A stretch of DNA of 64,000 nucleotides from Paguma larvata (Eukaryota; Chordata; Mammalia; Carnivora; Viverridae), in NCBI GenBank assembly GCA_030068075.1, contig CM057842.1, forward strand, positions 42,370,659-42,434,658. The letters are read 5' to 3'. Each line of letters starts with the position of its first letter. Within the stretch, counting starts at the first letter, position 1. The position numbers and the translations under genes were made by a program. Below are positions 47,680 to 58,740 of this stretch, piece after piece. The notes beneath the pieces are model-generated. The model was not told the origin of the DNA, did no database searches, and saw only the letters and a program-made list of their open reading frames with translations.

Positions 47680-47806
47680 GGAAACCTGGGTTCAGTGCCT
47701 ACCAGATACATATTAGTTATGTGTCTCATATCAATCAAATGATGATACTCCGTATTTCTAGGAGGTTGCAAGTCTGGGTACTTAGTAGACACTCAGTAAA
47801 TGTCCA
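47680..47806 (+). mobile_element. MIR relic
   Basis: Plus-strand MIR order: cggaaacctgggttcagtgc, tagttatgtgtctcatatca and ttagtagacactcagtaaat. Confidence 0.65.
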
Positions 47807-48185
47807 TTTCTTTTGCCGTTAGAGTTTTTACTTTTGTCTTTAATTTTCATTCCATAGTTTGGCAGAAAATGTCTTTTTGTTTGGGCATTCTAGCATGCTA
47901 TTGGATTTTTACACTCTGTGTAATTTTAACTATGTTTTTCATATCTTGGCCTTAAAAAATAAAAACCAGTAAAGATTAAAAGTAGCGAAAAAAAAATCTT
48001 GTAGCAATCTAAATGGATCAATGTTAAGTAAACCAGAAACCAGAACAGAATCTAGGGGCTCATTAATTTTTATGTGTCACAAATGGAAATGACTACTTGT
48101 ATTTTTTAGTTATTTTTTATGACCACCTTTTGTAACATCTTCTAAGACATTTTTTTTCCCCTTGGCCTCTATTCTTTTTAACCTT
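47807..48185. other. AT-rich unassigned sequence
   Basis: No repeat or gene named. Confidence 0.4.
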
Positions 48186-48620
48186 CCTCGCCCAATTTTT
48201 GAGGAGATGCCAGCAAGGTCTTTCTCAGTCAAATCTTTAATCGTGTTATTTCCCACCTCAGCAGCCTTCACTGGCTCACTAGTGTATTTCATATTTGTTA
48301 TATGTTCCTCAGCCTGATTCAGAGCTTTCATGAAAGAAGACTACCTACCTTTGGAGTTTTATTTTTTTTTCCAGTCTCTACCAAACAAGATGGCCTGTCT
48401 TTCCCCCAATGGATCTCACAACTTCTAGTCTTTGTGCCTTTCCTTATTTTTTCTTGGAGTATCCTTTTCTTAGTCCACCTCTACTCCTTAATAACAATGA
48501 TCGTGCTTTCAAATTCTGTATCAGAGCTGCCTATTACATTGTGATTCTTCTGATTCCACACTCTCTCTCATATTATTCCACTTACACTGATATTTCTGAA
48601 GCTCCCTGGGGCCAGCTTGC
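48186..48620 (+). mobile_element. L2 relic
   Basis: tcgtgttatttcccacctca, gcagccttcactggctcact and tcagcctgattcagagcttt, then tggagtatccttttcttagt, follow the plus-strand 3' part of L2 ('...tcatgtcacttcctgcttaaaaccctccaatggc...'). Confidence 0.65.
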
Positions 48621-48788
48621 TTTCTTTCTTTTTTTTTCTTCCTCCCCTCCCCTCCACTTCCTCTCCCTCCCTCCCTTCCTCCCTTTCCTTTCCTTTCCTT
48701 TCCTTTCCTTTCTTTCTCTCTCTGCCTCTCTCCCTCCCTCCCTCTCTCTCTCTCTTTCCCTTTCCTTCCTTCCTTCCTTCCTTTTTTA
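48621..48788. repeat. Pyrimidine-rich low-complexity tract
   Basis: TTTC, CCTCC, CTTTC and TTCC sub-repeats, almost all C/T (one G at 48724). The 168-codon frame through it (48409-48915) is an artefact. Confidence 0.95.
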
Positions 48789-48914
48789 TCTTTTAATCTC
48801 ATTTTTATCTGTAGATGTGTTCATTTTGTTGTTTATAATATCACACTGTATAAACACATTTGAAATAAATGAAATGGACATACTTCTAGAAAAATATAAT
48901 GTTCCAATTTTTTA

Positions 48915-49370
48915 AAAACCATTTATTTTCTTTCTGGTTTTAATGGGATATGATTGACATGTAACATTGTGTAAATTTAAGGTACAACGTGTTAATTTGG
49001 TATACTTACACATACATTACAATATAATTTCCACTGTAGTGTAAACTAATACCTCCATCCCATCACATAAATACCATTTCTTTTTTGTGATGAGAACATT
49101 TAAGATTTGCTGTCTTAGCAGTTTCCAAATGTGGAATACAGTCACAATGCTATGTATTAGATCCTGAGAACTTAATCATCTTCTAACTGGAAGTTTGTAC
49201 TCTCTGACCAATATCTCACCATTTCCCCATCCCAGCCCTTGGTAACCACCATTCTAGTCTCTGGTTCTATGAGTTTAGCTTTTTTTAGTTTCCGCACATA
49301 TAAGTGATATACAATAGTTATCTTCCTCTGATTTATTTCATAGTGCCTAGGGCCTTTTTTCTTCACATCT
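48915..49370 (-). mobile_element. L1M-type 3' end
   Basis: Reverse complement of an old L1 3' UTR: ttttaatgggatatgattga, ttgtgatgagaacatttaag, taactggaagtttgtactct, ccttggtaaccaccattcta and cgcacatataagtgatatac, all in order. 5'-truncated near 49370. Confidence 0.9.
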
Positions 49371-50062
49371 CAAGGTATATATCATCTTCTCCAGGTGGAA
49401 ATATTTCATAGCTCCCATACAGCTGATTGGTGGAGAGGTTTTATCCCTGAAGATAATCCAGAGAAGTCACAGTAGGACTAGTAACAATTCTGCAACTTAG
49501 CTTTAAACACATACACTGTTTCTTGGGCTATGTCAGGGTAAAATGATCCAGTTTGTATAAATCTTATGAGGCTTGATAAATAGACTGAATAATTATCAGA
49601 TGATGAAATTAAATGAGTCAGTGAATGTTAATATCTCTTCTTCCATATAACCGTATGCCTTGAGACAGTTCCAATATGTGGCATTTATCATGTAATATGA
49701 TGTATTAATAACATTTGGGTCCAAGAGAAGCAAAAGTAAAGGACAAATTTAATTTTCTGTGAAATATATATTTAATACTTTTTAACATTTAGCCAGTTAC
49801 CTTTGGGTGTCAGTAAAACATTACACCCCTTCCTCCAGTGATTTAAAAAAAATTTTTTTGTGGTGTCTATAGAGTGAGTCTATTAATTTTCTTATTGCAG
49901 TCTCAAATAGTATTGTAGATTTTCTTCAGTTCCATTGAGTTTGGTATATTTTATTGTTTCTGCTCTAATCTGAGAAATTTGTCTTTGTGATTCAGAGTAA
50001 ACTGGGCAGATTCCCCATTATGTCAAGCTTTGGAGTCAACCATTAGATTGAGGTTTTGTTTG
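49371..50062. other. AT-rich unassigned sequence
   Basis: No repeat or gene named. Confidence 0.4.
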
Positions 50063-50168
50063 CCTTCACGTTTGGTTAAACAATACTAGTATTGTAAAAA
50101 TCCCAGAATAGTATACCTTCACGTTTGGTTAAAGAATACTAGTATTGTAAAAATCCCAGAATAGTATA
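50063..50168. repeat. 53-bp tandem duplication
   Basis: Copy 1 at 50063-50115 and copy 2 at 50116-50168 start ccttcacgtttggttaa and end cagaatagtata. They differ only at 50081 (C) against 50134 (G). Head-to-tail, no spacer. Confidence 0.98.
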
Positions 50169-51000
50169 CAGTGGTTGTATGTTGTTCTGAGGGGTGTACA
50201 TCTTGCCTTTGGTTGTTTTTATGCATAACACAGAATTCTTACCATGGCAAGTTCAGTGGCAACCTTTAGGCTGTAGAGGGATCTATTGAGAAGTGTGTCA
50301 CTTGAACCTAAGTGAATATTTTGAGATGAATGTATGTATACTTCAGATGCCCACTGCCTCAAAGTTAACTCCTGCACACTGAAAGCACCTTTCAGGTTTA
50401 TATGATGAAGATAGGGATCTTCACAGTTAGCAAGTGTATTGCCCTAGACCACTAGAAGTGTTGCTTGAAATTCTGTAGCTGTATGTGATATCTTTGAAAC
50501 AGTATGCTATGTAGATGCTATGGTACATCATGTGTATTTTTTAAATCTATATTTAGGAATGCAGGTAAGTTCCCATTTTTTTAAAGAACAGTGTAGGGTC
50601 CAGGAAGGCTGCCCCAAAATATGCACTTTGGCATAAAGATGATTTTGAGTTATAAGTAATAAAAAGATGATTCAGGAAAGATGCTCTGCCTTTAAAAATA
50701 AATTTGTTTATAGTAGGGATATTTTAAACTAAAATTAGAGTCAAAAGATTTTATTGCTATTCTTGGGTGCTTTTGTTAAATTTTTTTCCCTGGCTTTCAA
50801 CATTTACATGAGCAGCCTGTACACTTTGAACTTAAGAGATTAGGCCTGAGTGCTTCTGGTAACTCTTATCGGGAAAGGTAAATTAAAACAGACAGATGAG
50901 GCCAGATTTTAAGGGAAATTTACATTGGGTGTGGACATTTATTTCTAAGTCTTAAGCCTAATGTCTGTGATTTTATCTTGTCAAGGAAGTCCCTAAGGCA
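50169..51000. other. Unassigned sequence
   Basis: No repeat or gene named. No gag-like sequence is recognised despite the ERV leader just beyond. Confidence 0.4.
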
Positions 51001-51033
51001 GTCATTATACTACTAAGACAACTGAGTGCTCTC

Positions 51034-52310
51034 TTAAAAAAAAAAAAAAAAAATGTTTTCTTTTAAATGTAGCCAGCTTAAAGGATCCATTGTCTGGCCA
51101 TTGAAGAGTAGGATCTGACAGTGACTCAAACCAGTAAGCTTTAACGGCTTAACCAAAGATCCAAAGAGAGCACAGGTGATAGAGCCCCATGATCGGAAGT
51201 CTACCTCCAGAATTAGCCTAAGAAAGCAACGACCTTTGTTGCACAGGCAGTGATGGTGTGGTGAAAACGGTGTCTCTAGTCTCCCACAGAATTGTGAGAT
51301 GCCTCCAGTCACAAGTCCTCTAATCTGTGACACCAGCTAGACAATATAGGAATGAGACTTTCCAGTACTATTAGGCGACAACCTTTGAGATGACAACGTT
51401 CTTATGGGCCAAAACGTCTCATGACAAAGACCCCTGAGAGCTGGCATGGCTGTACAAAGAGGGAGAGAGAGAGAGAGAGAGAGAGGATGGAGAGTCAGTA
51501 AGATCCCCAGTCTATTCGACCATCAGGGGAGCCACCGAAGTTCATCCCCTGATGGTAGAGACCAAAGAGACTATTCTTGTTGTTCACAAAGCCAAGCTCT
51601 TAAGACACAGAACAAGACAGGGGGGAAATATATGCACATCAACAGTTTTGGCCAAGCCTTAGGTCTCCTGGAGCCACACTAAACCTCCAAAGGATATGCT
51701 GCAGGGTTGGAGACTGTGTCGTTTTATAGTGTACCTCAATGCGTGGAAGTTTCTTGAGGTTGGTGGGTGACCTGGTGTGAATCTAACGCATTCTGGTGAC
51801 CAACTTAGCCTTTCACAGGAGTTTTTTGTGTTTTTTTTGTTTTTTTTTTTTTTTTTGAGGTAATGAGAGCTCTCACAGCTCTTCAGTGCTCAAGCCATGC
51901 CCACTCATTTTGTGACTTTGGCTTCCAAGAAGTCCCTTAACAGTCGATATACCTCATGTGCACATTAAATGTCACAGACAAAAGAATACGAAGATCATAT
52001 CTGGGAGGAAATGGATCCGTAACCAAAGAGTACTCTACCAAGTTTCACCGAAGAGACACTCTCCCCAGGGAATGAGTTCCACAAATATTGTCTCCTACTT
52101 ATCTAAATTTAGAAGGAGAGAAAAGGACCCTCACCATTCTTGCTCTATAGGACTTTGCCGGTAGAGATCCCAGGAGACTTAGAAATCTCATCTTGTGCTA
52201 GCTGCTTGTGAGATGTCCCAAGAATCTCTCAGATGCAGCAGTGTCTGGAGTGAGCAGTGTCCAGCAAGTTAAAGGATCCTGCCGACTGTGCCGACTGTCC
52301 AGCAGGAAGA
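51034..52310 (-). mobile_element. Probable ERV1-like leader region
   Basis: Minus-strand continuation of the adjoining LTR. After the LTR, sequence such as gattcttgggacatctcaca and agctgtgagagctctcatta (both minus strand) resembles the untranslated leader of gammaretrovirus-like endogenous elements. No gag, pol or env frame is seen. It contains a GA run (51461-51484), a perfect hairpin (51519-51556) and a T-run (51827-51856). Host-genome relic. Confidence 0.5.
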
Positions 52311-52583
52311 CCTTCCTCTGCCCTGTGGTCCCTCTAGCTGGACTTAGAAACAAACTGACACAGGGCCGATTAACAGGAGGAAAGCAAATTTAATAGGGAA
52401 TCCCCTCAGACATGAAATTCTGAAGACAGTGAGACAACATGAAGTTTATATGAGCTAAGGAGAGGGACAGGGGAGAACAGTCATTAGCAGGAAGGTGAAA
52501 GGAGATATTTGGAAAAACAAGGTTGCCCTATTAAGCAAATAAAATTCCTTGGAAAGGAGACCTCTGTTAAGAATTCTCTTCCT

Positions 52584-52797
52584 GGGGCACCTGGGTGGCT
52601 CAGTCCGCTAAGCGGCCGACCTCAGCTCAGGTCATGATCTCGCGGTCTGTGGGTTCGAACCCCGCGTCGGGCTCTGTGCTGATGGCTCAGAGCCTGGAGC
52701 CTGCTTAGGATTCTGTGTATCCCACTCTCTCTGTCCTTCCCCTACTCACACTCTGTCTCTGTGTCTCTCAAAAATAAATAAACGTTAAAAAAAAAAA
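52584..52797 (+). mobile_element. Felid SINE, best preserved in the window
   Basis: Plus-strand copy close to the expected felid form throughout (gatctcgcggtctgtgggtt, cgaaccccgcgtcgggctct) with a pure A tail. A perfect 15-bp target-site duplication, aagaattctcttcct, lies at 52569-52583 and 52798-52812. Likely young. Confidence 0.98.
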
Positions 52798-52889
52798 AAG
52801 AATTCTCTTCCTGTTGCAGCCTCTTATTTCCAATGTAAATTTAGGTGTTAGGGAGAACACCTTTCTGCATCTTTTTTTATTTTTGATTT

Positions 52890-52918
52890 AAGTTTTTTTC
52901 CTCAGTGTTTAGTTTTGA

Positions 52919-52951
<33 letters not shown>

Positions 52952-53142
52952 AAGAGAGACAGAATGTGATGGGGGAGGGACAGAGAGAGAGAGAGAGAAA
53001 GAGGGAGACTCAAAATCTGAAGCAGGCTCCAGGTTCCTAACTGTCAGCACAGAGCCCAATGGAGGGCTTAAACCCACGAACTGGTAAAATCATGACCTGA
53101 GCCAAAGTCAGCCCTTAACCGGCTGAGCCACCCAGGGGCCCT
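52890..53142 (-). mobile_element. Felid SINE with expanded GA body
   Basis: Minus-strand copy; GA repeats fill 52919-52956 and 52981-53002. Head ccggctgagccacccagggg. It sits about 90 bp from the opposite-strand SINE. Confidence 0.94.
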
Positions 53143-53222
53143 GGGTTTTTATCACTTTTAACTGGAAATAATCTTTATGCCAAAGCAGCACTCTTGGGGG
53201 CAGCCTGCCCTGGGCCTTAACA

Positions 53223-53561
53223 ACAGTAATATAAATTGATGCAGTGGGTTTTCTTCATAATATAAAATCATTTTAGTATTTAGTGAAATGACAAGGACCA
53301 GTTTCCTTGTAGGTTACGTTGTCGACTTACATGTTTTCACTTTGTCACAGTGACAGCATTGACAAGAGGCTTGACCCAGGCTAGTCCAATAACTGGAATG
53401 GGTTTCCACAAGATCATCGGGCAAACCTTTGAGTCTCAGTGCAAATCGAATATGGGATGAAGTAGAGAAAGCCTTTGATTTTTTTATGTTATAAAGCAGA
53501 TGGACATATGCAGGATTAGCATGGAGAAAATAATGAGTTAGTTGATACATTTACCAGCTAA
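53223..53561. other. Unassigned sequence
   Basis: No repeat or gene named. Confidence 0.4.
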
Positions 53562-53625
53562 TGTCTACGTAGCGCTAAGCACCATGCTGACTCCTTGTAA
53601 ACGCTTTGTAAATCGGCATTACCCT
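53562..53625 (-). mobile_element. MIR 3' fragment
   Basis: gtctacgtagcgctaagcac then catgctgactccttgtaaac matches the reverse complement of a MIR 3' end. Confidence 0.55.
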
Positions 53626-53641
53626 TGAAGAATCATATACC

Positions 53642-53830
53642 ATAGGAGTTAGGAGCATGTTCCATGGAGCAAAACTCTGGGTTTCAGCTAAGTGAGTCAG
53701 ATAACTTACTTAAACTGTCTGTACTTCTGTTTCCTCATCTCCAAAATAGAGATTGAATAAGGAATTACTGCATAGAGTGCTTGTGGGAAATAAAGACACT
53801 AAACGTATGAAAGCATTAATAATGGTGTTT
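53642..53830 (+). mobile_element. MIR relic
   Basis: Plus-strand MIR: ataggagttaggagcatgtt, gtcagataacttacttaaac, tctgtttcctcatctccaaa and atagagattgaataaggaat. Confidence 0.85.
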
Positions 53831-54474
53831 TAATAAGCAAGAAAATGGTAATAAAAATACTGGCTAAATGTCAGTTATTTGTTATTTCTATTGTATTCTA
53901 AGACTTATTCTTAACATAATTATATTTCTTAACATTCTTAGAAAATTAAGATCTCTTCATTTCCTTGCTTTCTTTGGAAAGTTGAAATCGCGGGTAGCTA
54001 CACCCAGGTGTAGGACATATTTTTCGGATTCTACCCCCTTGTTGGAGAAGCCTGTTTCCCAGGGATGGGCTAGTTATTAGTCTGCAGATCTTCCCTTGGG
54101 GGTTATGTAGCAGCTCCTTCAAAGCTATCTCAGCTTGCACTTAACCATTTGAAACATCAAATAACTTGTTTGTTCATTTTATAAATGTTTTCTTATTGAG
54201 GAAATTAGTTAACCTAAAATGAGTACCAGCAGCTGATTTTTCTTGGTTTTCCTTTTAAAGTAGTTCTCAAGCATGTTTATCTGGGAAGAGTGTGGCACTC
54301 TTCTGTAGCTTTTAAGGATGATTGAACTTGGGAACATTCTGTTTAACCACAACACTCTTGTTCCCTCTATTTAATTTCGTAAAGCTCTCCCTCCCTTTTG
54401 TGCAGTTATCATTTTTCTTTTACATTAGGTGGACAAGATTTTTTCCCCCTCCTTTTCAAGAGAGGGCCTTTATT

Positions 54475-54475
<1 letters not shown>
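53831..54475. other. Unassigned sequence
   Basis: No repeat or gene named. Confidence 0.4.

Positions 54476-54476
<1 letters not shown>

Positions 54477-54510
<34 letters not shown>
54477..54510. repeat. (GT)n microsatellite
   Basis: Uninterrupted GT repeat of about 34 nt. Confidence 0.97.
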
Positions 54511-54511
<1 letters not shown>

Positions 54512-54549
54512 GCTCTACTCCACTGGCCACTGCTGAGCTGAGGAGGCGG

Positions 54550-54885
54550 TGATGAGTAAGATAAACCAAGTTTCTGTTCTCATGGGGCTTTGAATCTCAT
54601 GGGAAAATACAGACAATAAAAATGGAATAAATAAGTTAATTTTGAAAGTTTGAAAGTATGTTGAATAAAATGAAGGAGAAACATGGATCAAAGATGCAAT
54701 AAGAAGCGTTGTACTTTAGATGAAGTGACCAAGGGCGACCTTAGTGACTAAGCGGTATGTGGGCAGAGACTGGAATGATGAGAGGGAAGCTATCTGGGCA
54801 AAGAAGATTCCAAGCAGAAGGAACAGCCAATGTCAGGCTGCAAGGCAAAAAGGAGCTTGATGTGAGTGAGAATGAGTATCAGTGA
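54550..54885 (-). mobile_element. L2 fragment A
   Basis: gtttctgttctcatggggct, tgaatctcatgggaaaatac, aagattccaagcagaaggaa and cagccaatgtcaggctgcaa follow the reverse complement of the L2 3' region. Confidence 0.75.
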
Positions 54886-54889
54886 CAAA

Positions 54890-56735
54890 TTCATGTTTAT
54901 TGCTTTCAGGATTACAGGGGTATTTTCAAGATGTTTGGGATATCACCAGTGAATAAAATAAAAGTTATTTTTCCTCTTAGGACATTTACATTGTCAGCTG
55001 GAGAGACAGTTTGAGTGAGGTGGAAGGGGAAGAAAATAAGCAAGCTCAGCAAAATTATGTAGAGTATTAGCTGATCAGTGATAGGAAGAAAAAATAATGG
55101 GGAGGGGGAGGTTAGGAGTGTGGGGTGGTTGTGCTACAACTTAAAATAGTGAGGGTAAGGTAGCCCTTATAGAACAGGTGAAGCAAAATATTGAAGGAGC
55201 TAGGGGAGTTAGCTACATGGGTATCTAGGAGAGGAAGTTGCCAGATATAGGTAAGAACTAGTGCAAAAGCCATTAGGTAGCCTTAAGCCTCGTTTGTTCA
55301 TAAAGTCTCAGGGAATTTTCTGCTAGCCGAAGAGAGTAAGTGAGAGAGACAGAGAATACTGGAAATCGGGTTTGGGTAGGTAATAAGTGGTATGTCATGT
55401 GATGAGGCCTTTAAATCACTGTCAGTATTTGATTCTGACTCTGAATGAAATGAGGTACCACCTGTGTGTGCATATGAAGGAGTAAGTTAAGAGGCATGGG
55501 TCAAGACAGGGATATCTGCCGGAAGAATAATGTAGTAAGCCAGGGGACATATTCTGGTAGCTGATACACAGAGGGACTCTATAGAGACGGTAAGACTGTC
55601 AGATTCTGAATATATTTTAAAAGCTTTTGGAGGTGGAGTGTGAGAGAAAGAAGAGTCTGGGATGACTGAGTGTTTGGTCTTGAATAAGTAGATTAGGATG
55701 GGAAAGCCTGTGGTTGGAGTAGGTTTGGACTGGGTAAGTTTTGGATATGTCAAGTGGGAGACACCTCTTACACATGGTGGTCAATGCTCCTTTGTCTATG
55801 GGCAGCGCGTGTATCCCCACTCCTGACTTAGGTTTTGTGGTGTGACCGGCTTTAGCCTATGGGTTTAGAGGTGAGATGAGATACAGGATTTAGATGTGCT
55901 CACAGGGTTGGGCTTAGCCTCATGTCCTTCAGTCTTCATCATGAGAAGAACTTCCCCTGTGTGTAGCTGGTGACTTCTGAGTGGTTCCCGTGTGAGTAAG
56001 TGCAAGAGTAGCACATCTACCCCAGCTAAGTGCAACTAGACCTACAGCTTGAAGCTGCCCTTTGAGCCCTCTTTAGATCTTCACATCCTTACTAACCTGC
56101 AGCTCTGTGCGAATCAATGGCCGCTGATAAGTCGCTGAGTTTTAGGGCAATCTGTTCTGCAGAAGTTTTATGGCAGTAACTCACCAATAGTGCATCTAAG
56201 CAGTGAAGTGAAATAGGAAGTTGGATATGAGTCTGGAGTTGAGAAGAGGTCTGGCCTGGAGATAGAAATTTAGCAGTTATTGGCATATTGATGGTATTTG
56301 AAACCGCAGGATGAAATGAGATCACCCTGGGAGTGAATGTAGGAGAGAAGGTAACCACAGATTGCATTACTGCATCATTACAAGATTCCAGAAGAGGAGA
56401 AAACTGAAAGCTGAGAAGACTGAAAAGGAGCAACCAGTGAGGTAAAAGGAAAATAAGTTGCTATAAAAAGTGAAGTGGATAAAAACAATATGGAGGAGGA
56501 GAAAGTGATAACCTGTGTCAAAGGCAGGCAACTACTAAGAATTGGTCATTGTAATTGTAACCTGGGGGCTGTTGTTGACCTTGATACAGGCGTTCACAGG
56601 CATGGTGGAGGTGCAAGCCTGATTAGGAATAGGTTTAAATGTGAATTAATAAGAAGAGTAAATGGAGATAATGCGATAATGCGAAAGATAACACTCTGAG
56701 GAATTTTGTGGAAAGAGGATACAAATGAGATTAAA
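54890..56735 (-). mobile_element. Long L2 relic with decayed reverse transcriptase
   Basis: L2 in reverse complement in order: tatcaccagtgaataaaata near 54942, tattgaaggagctaggggag near 55190, aggtggagtgtgagagaaag near 55630, tttggatatgtcaagtggga near 55740. After a nested LTR come ggatatgagtctggagttga near 56223 and gtgataacctgtgtcaaagg near 56506. The broken frame at 56092-56433 keeps the L2 RT segment SSQLQTHIQLP; the YADD position has decayed. Confidence 0.82.
55785..56190 (+). mobile_element. LTR-like repeat nested in L2
   Basis: ggttttgtggtgtgaccggc, tcttcatcatgagaagaact, tcccgtgtgagtaagtgcaa and the end block agtcgctgagttttagggca then atctgttctgcagaagtttt match an old LTR pattern of the type at 29.2-29.7 kb. 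It interrupts the L2 between its 55.78 and 56.20 kb parts. Confidence 0.6.
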
Positions 56736-56739
56736 TAGT

Positions 56740-57050
56740 AGCCCCATTACAAAGGGAATGGTAAACCAAGGTAAAGGTATTGGGTTTTATTCTGAATGAA
56801 GTGAGAAGTACTTGATGTGTTTAAATAGTGATCCCTTTGTCTTTTAAATATTGTTCTGGCTGCTGTGTAGGGAAGGGTGTGAGAAGATCAGTCAAGAGGC
56901 TGTTTCTTTTTCCTTGATGAGAGATTGTGTTGGCCTCCACTAGAGTTACAGCACTGGAGATGTAGAAAGTCATGCATAAATTTTACGAAGAGGTGATTAT
57001 ATTAGAAAGACAGTGTGGGATCTTCCAGATTTTTTAAAAGGTTTTGGGAC
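56740..57050 (-). mobile_element. L2 fragment C
   Basis: attctgaatgaagtgagaag, ttgttctggctgctgtgtag and gaagatcagtcaagaggctg then ttccttgatgagagattgtg repeat a section of L2 already passed in the longer copy, so this is a separate fragment. Confidence 0.75.
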
Positions 57051-58475
57051 TGAAAGAACATCTCAAATGCACAAGAGAATAACTTTGTATAATTTATTTC
57101 TAGCTCTACCTTATGTGAATAGTACCTACTTGAAGCAGTATGAGGTTATGTTGGCTAATTTTTAAAATTTACATGCTGCCATTTTTCAAAATGGTAGTCT
57201 GTTGTCTCCAGAAAAATGCATTCAGTCGTTGTTTTCTCCTTGAGATTCCATTGCACTGTGAACCATTCCAATGACACTGGCCTATTTTGCTGGTAACGTT
57301 AGAGACAGATTCTGGTATAATGTCCTTGTGTGAGTTTGTGTGCAAAATAACTTTTTTATTTAGAAAGGAAAATGTTCCATGATCTTTACTTGGTAAGAGA
57401 GTTAAGCAATAATGAAACAGACTTTTACTTACTTAGGTCTTGGGGTGGTATTTATATGTTTAGTAAGAATTGCTCCTATAGAAATGGTGAATAAAGTGTT
57501 TTGCCAGTTGTGCTTTTAGTGGAGATTCAGATGATGGTCTGTGATCTGTTTTGCTTTTACACCACGCTAGAGGTTCCCATGGGAACCACCCCAATTCGTG
57601 GGAAGAGTCAAATTTAACAAACAATACAGAAAAGCCATTTAATCATCTTCCGTGTGATCCTTGAAAGAGCAAGAAAGACAGAGGAAATTAAATCACTAGA
57701 ATCTCTCTCTGTATGGGACTGTCCAGGGAAAAAAGTTCTGCTCATGGTAAATAAATTTGATGGATGGCAAAAAAAGCTCATTGTCCCAAATCTGACAATA
57801 ACAAAAACTCTTCCATCATCTGCCTCTTTCTTGGTTCAGGTACCTTTTCAAAATTTGAGTATTTTGGTGTCTTAGACTTTGGCATCTTGCCAGTCATTTT
57901 CACAAAAAGCTTGGGATTTTAATGCAGTGAGCCTTATACATAATCTTCTCATTATGTTTAGAAGCTAATTTAAAACCTGAATTTTCCCTCTCTCTCTCTC
58001 TGTTCCTCACCCTATCTCCCTCTCCCTCCTCCTCCCACATCTTTCTCTCTCTCTATTTCTGTCTCTCTCTCTTCCTCAATGATTACCTGTCTGCATTAGT
58101 TAATTCCTGTATAGCAATGCATATTTGCTTCAGATATCTGACGTATCTATCAGCTTCTGAAAGTGGAGGCTCTGTGTCTTTTATGGGAAAATGGGGCACC
58201 TGATGTCACAGGATATGCAAACACAGATGATCTGTCCCTGGGAGATGACTCTCAAAGGATCAGCTACTCAGAAGAATGATGATAAGGATAGAGGCCACCC
58301 TTACAATCCCTTTATTAGAGGACCCAACTCATTTCTCTTTTCACTGACTTGATCGACAACTAAAATTGTTTCTACTAGGGTATTGGTGGCCATTGACTCC
58401 AACAGATGGTCATTTGGAAGTGTCTTGGAGACCATGTAGTCCTAGGCTCTACTTGATCTGCGCCTGACTTTGCTC
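57051..58475. other. Unassigned sequence with a CT-rich tract
   Basis: No gene named. 57987-58078 is a C/T-rich stretch. The 73-codon frame at 57654-57875 has no domain. Confidence 0.38.
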
Positions 58476-58479
58476 TCCA

Positions 58480-58740
58480 GGTCCATCATCTTCTCACTCT
58501 CTCCCTTGTTCTCTACTGTGAAACCGCGCTGGCAAGTGTCCCTGTGTTTGTGGCTTATTTCTCCTAAAATGCCCCTCTGCATTTTCTCCGATCATCTTTA
58601 TAATCTCAGTTTATATGCCACTTCTTCAGAAAGTACTTTCTAATCTACATTAGGTTTCCCTGTTTGTTTCCTCACTGCATCTTTACTTTTCTATCAAGAT
58701 ATTTAACCTCATTTATAATTATGTTTTATAGCTGAGGTCC
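58480..58740 (+). mobile_element. L2 3' relic
   Basis: tttatatgccacttcttcag, aaagtactttctaatctaca and ttcctcactgcatctttact, then caagatatttaacctcattt, follow the plus-strand L2 3' end ('...aaatgtcaccttctcagtgaggccttccctgacc...'). Confidence 0.6.

Larger units (their letters stand above)
52311..53222 (-). mobile_element. Probable ERV1-like LTR carrying two SINEs
   Basis: On the minus strand it starts TGTTAAGGCCCAGGGCAGGC (from 53222) and ends near 52310. The right part has ttgctttcctcctgttaatc preceded by ATTAAA (52389-52394), the usual R/U5 layout of this LTR class. SINEs at 52584-52797 and 52890-53142 lie in its U3 part, leaving roughly 450 bp of LTR sequence. The 3' boundary and primer binding site are not pinned down. 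Confidence 0.6.

Noticed and set aside
48409..48915. 168-codon frame
   Set aside because: Mostly FLSLPPF-type low-complexity sequence from a pyrimidine tract joined to L2 DNA.
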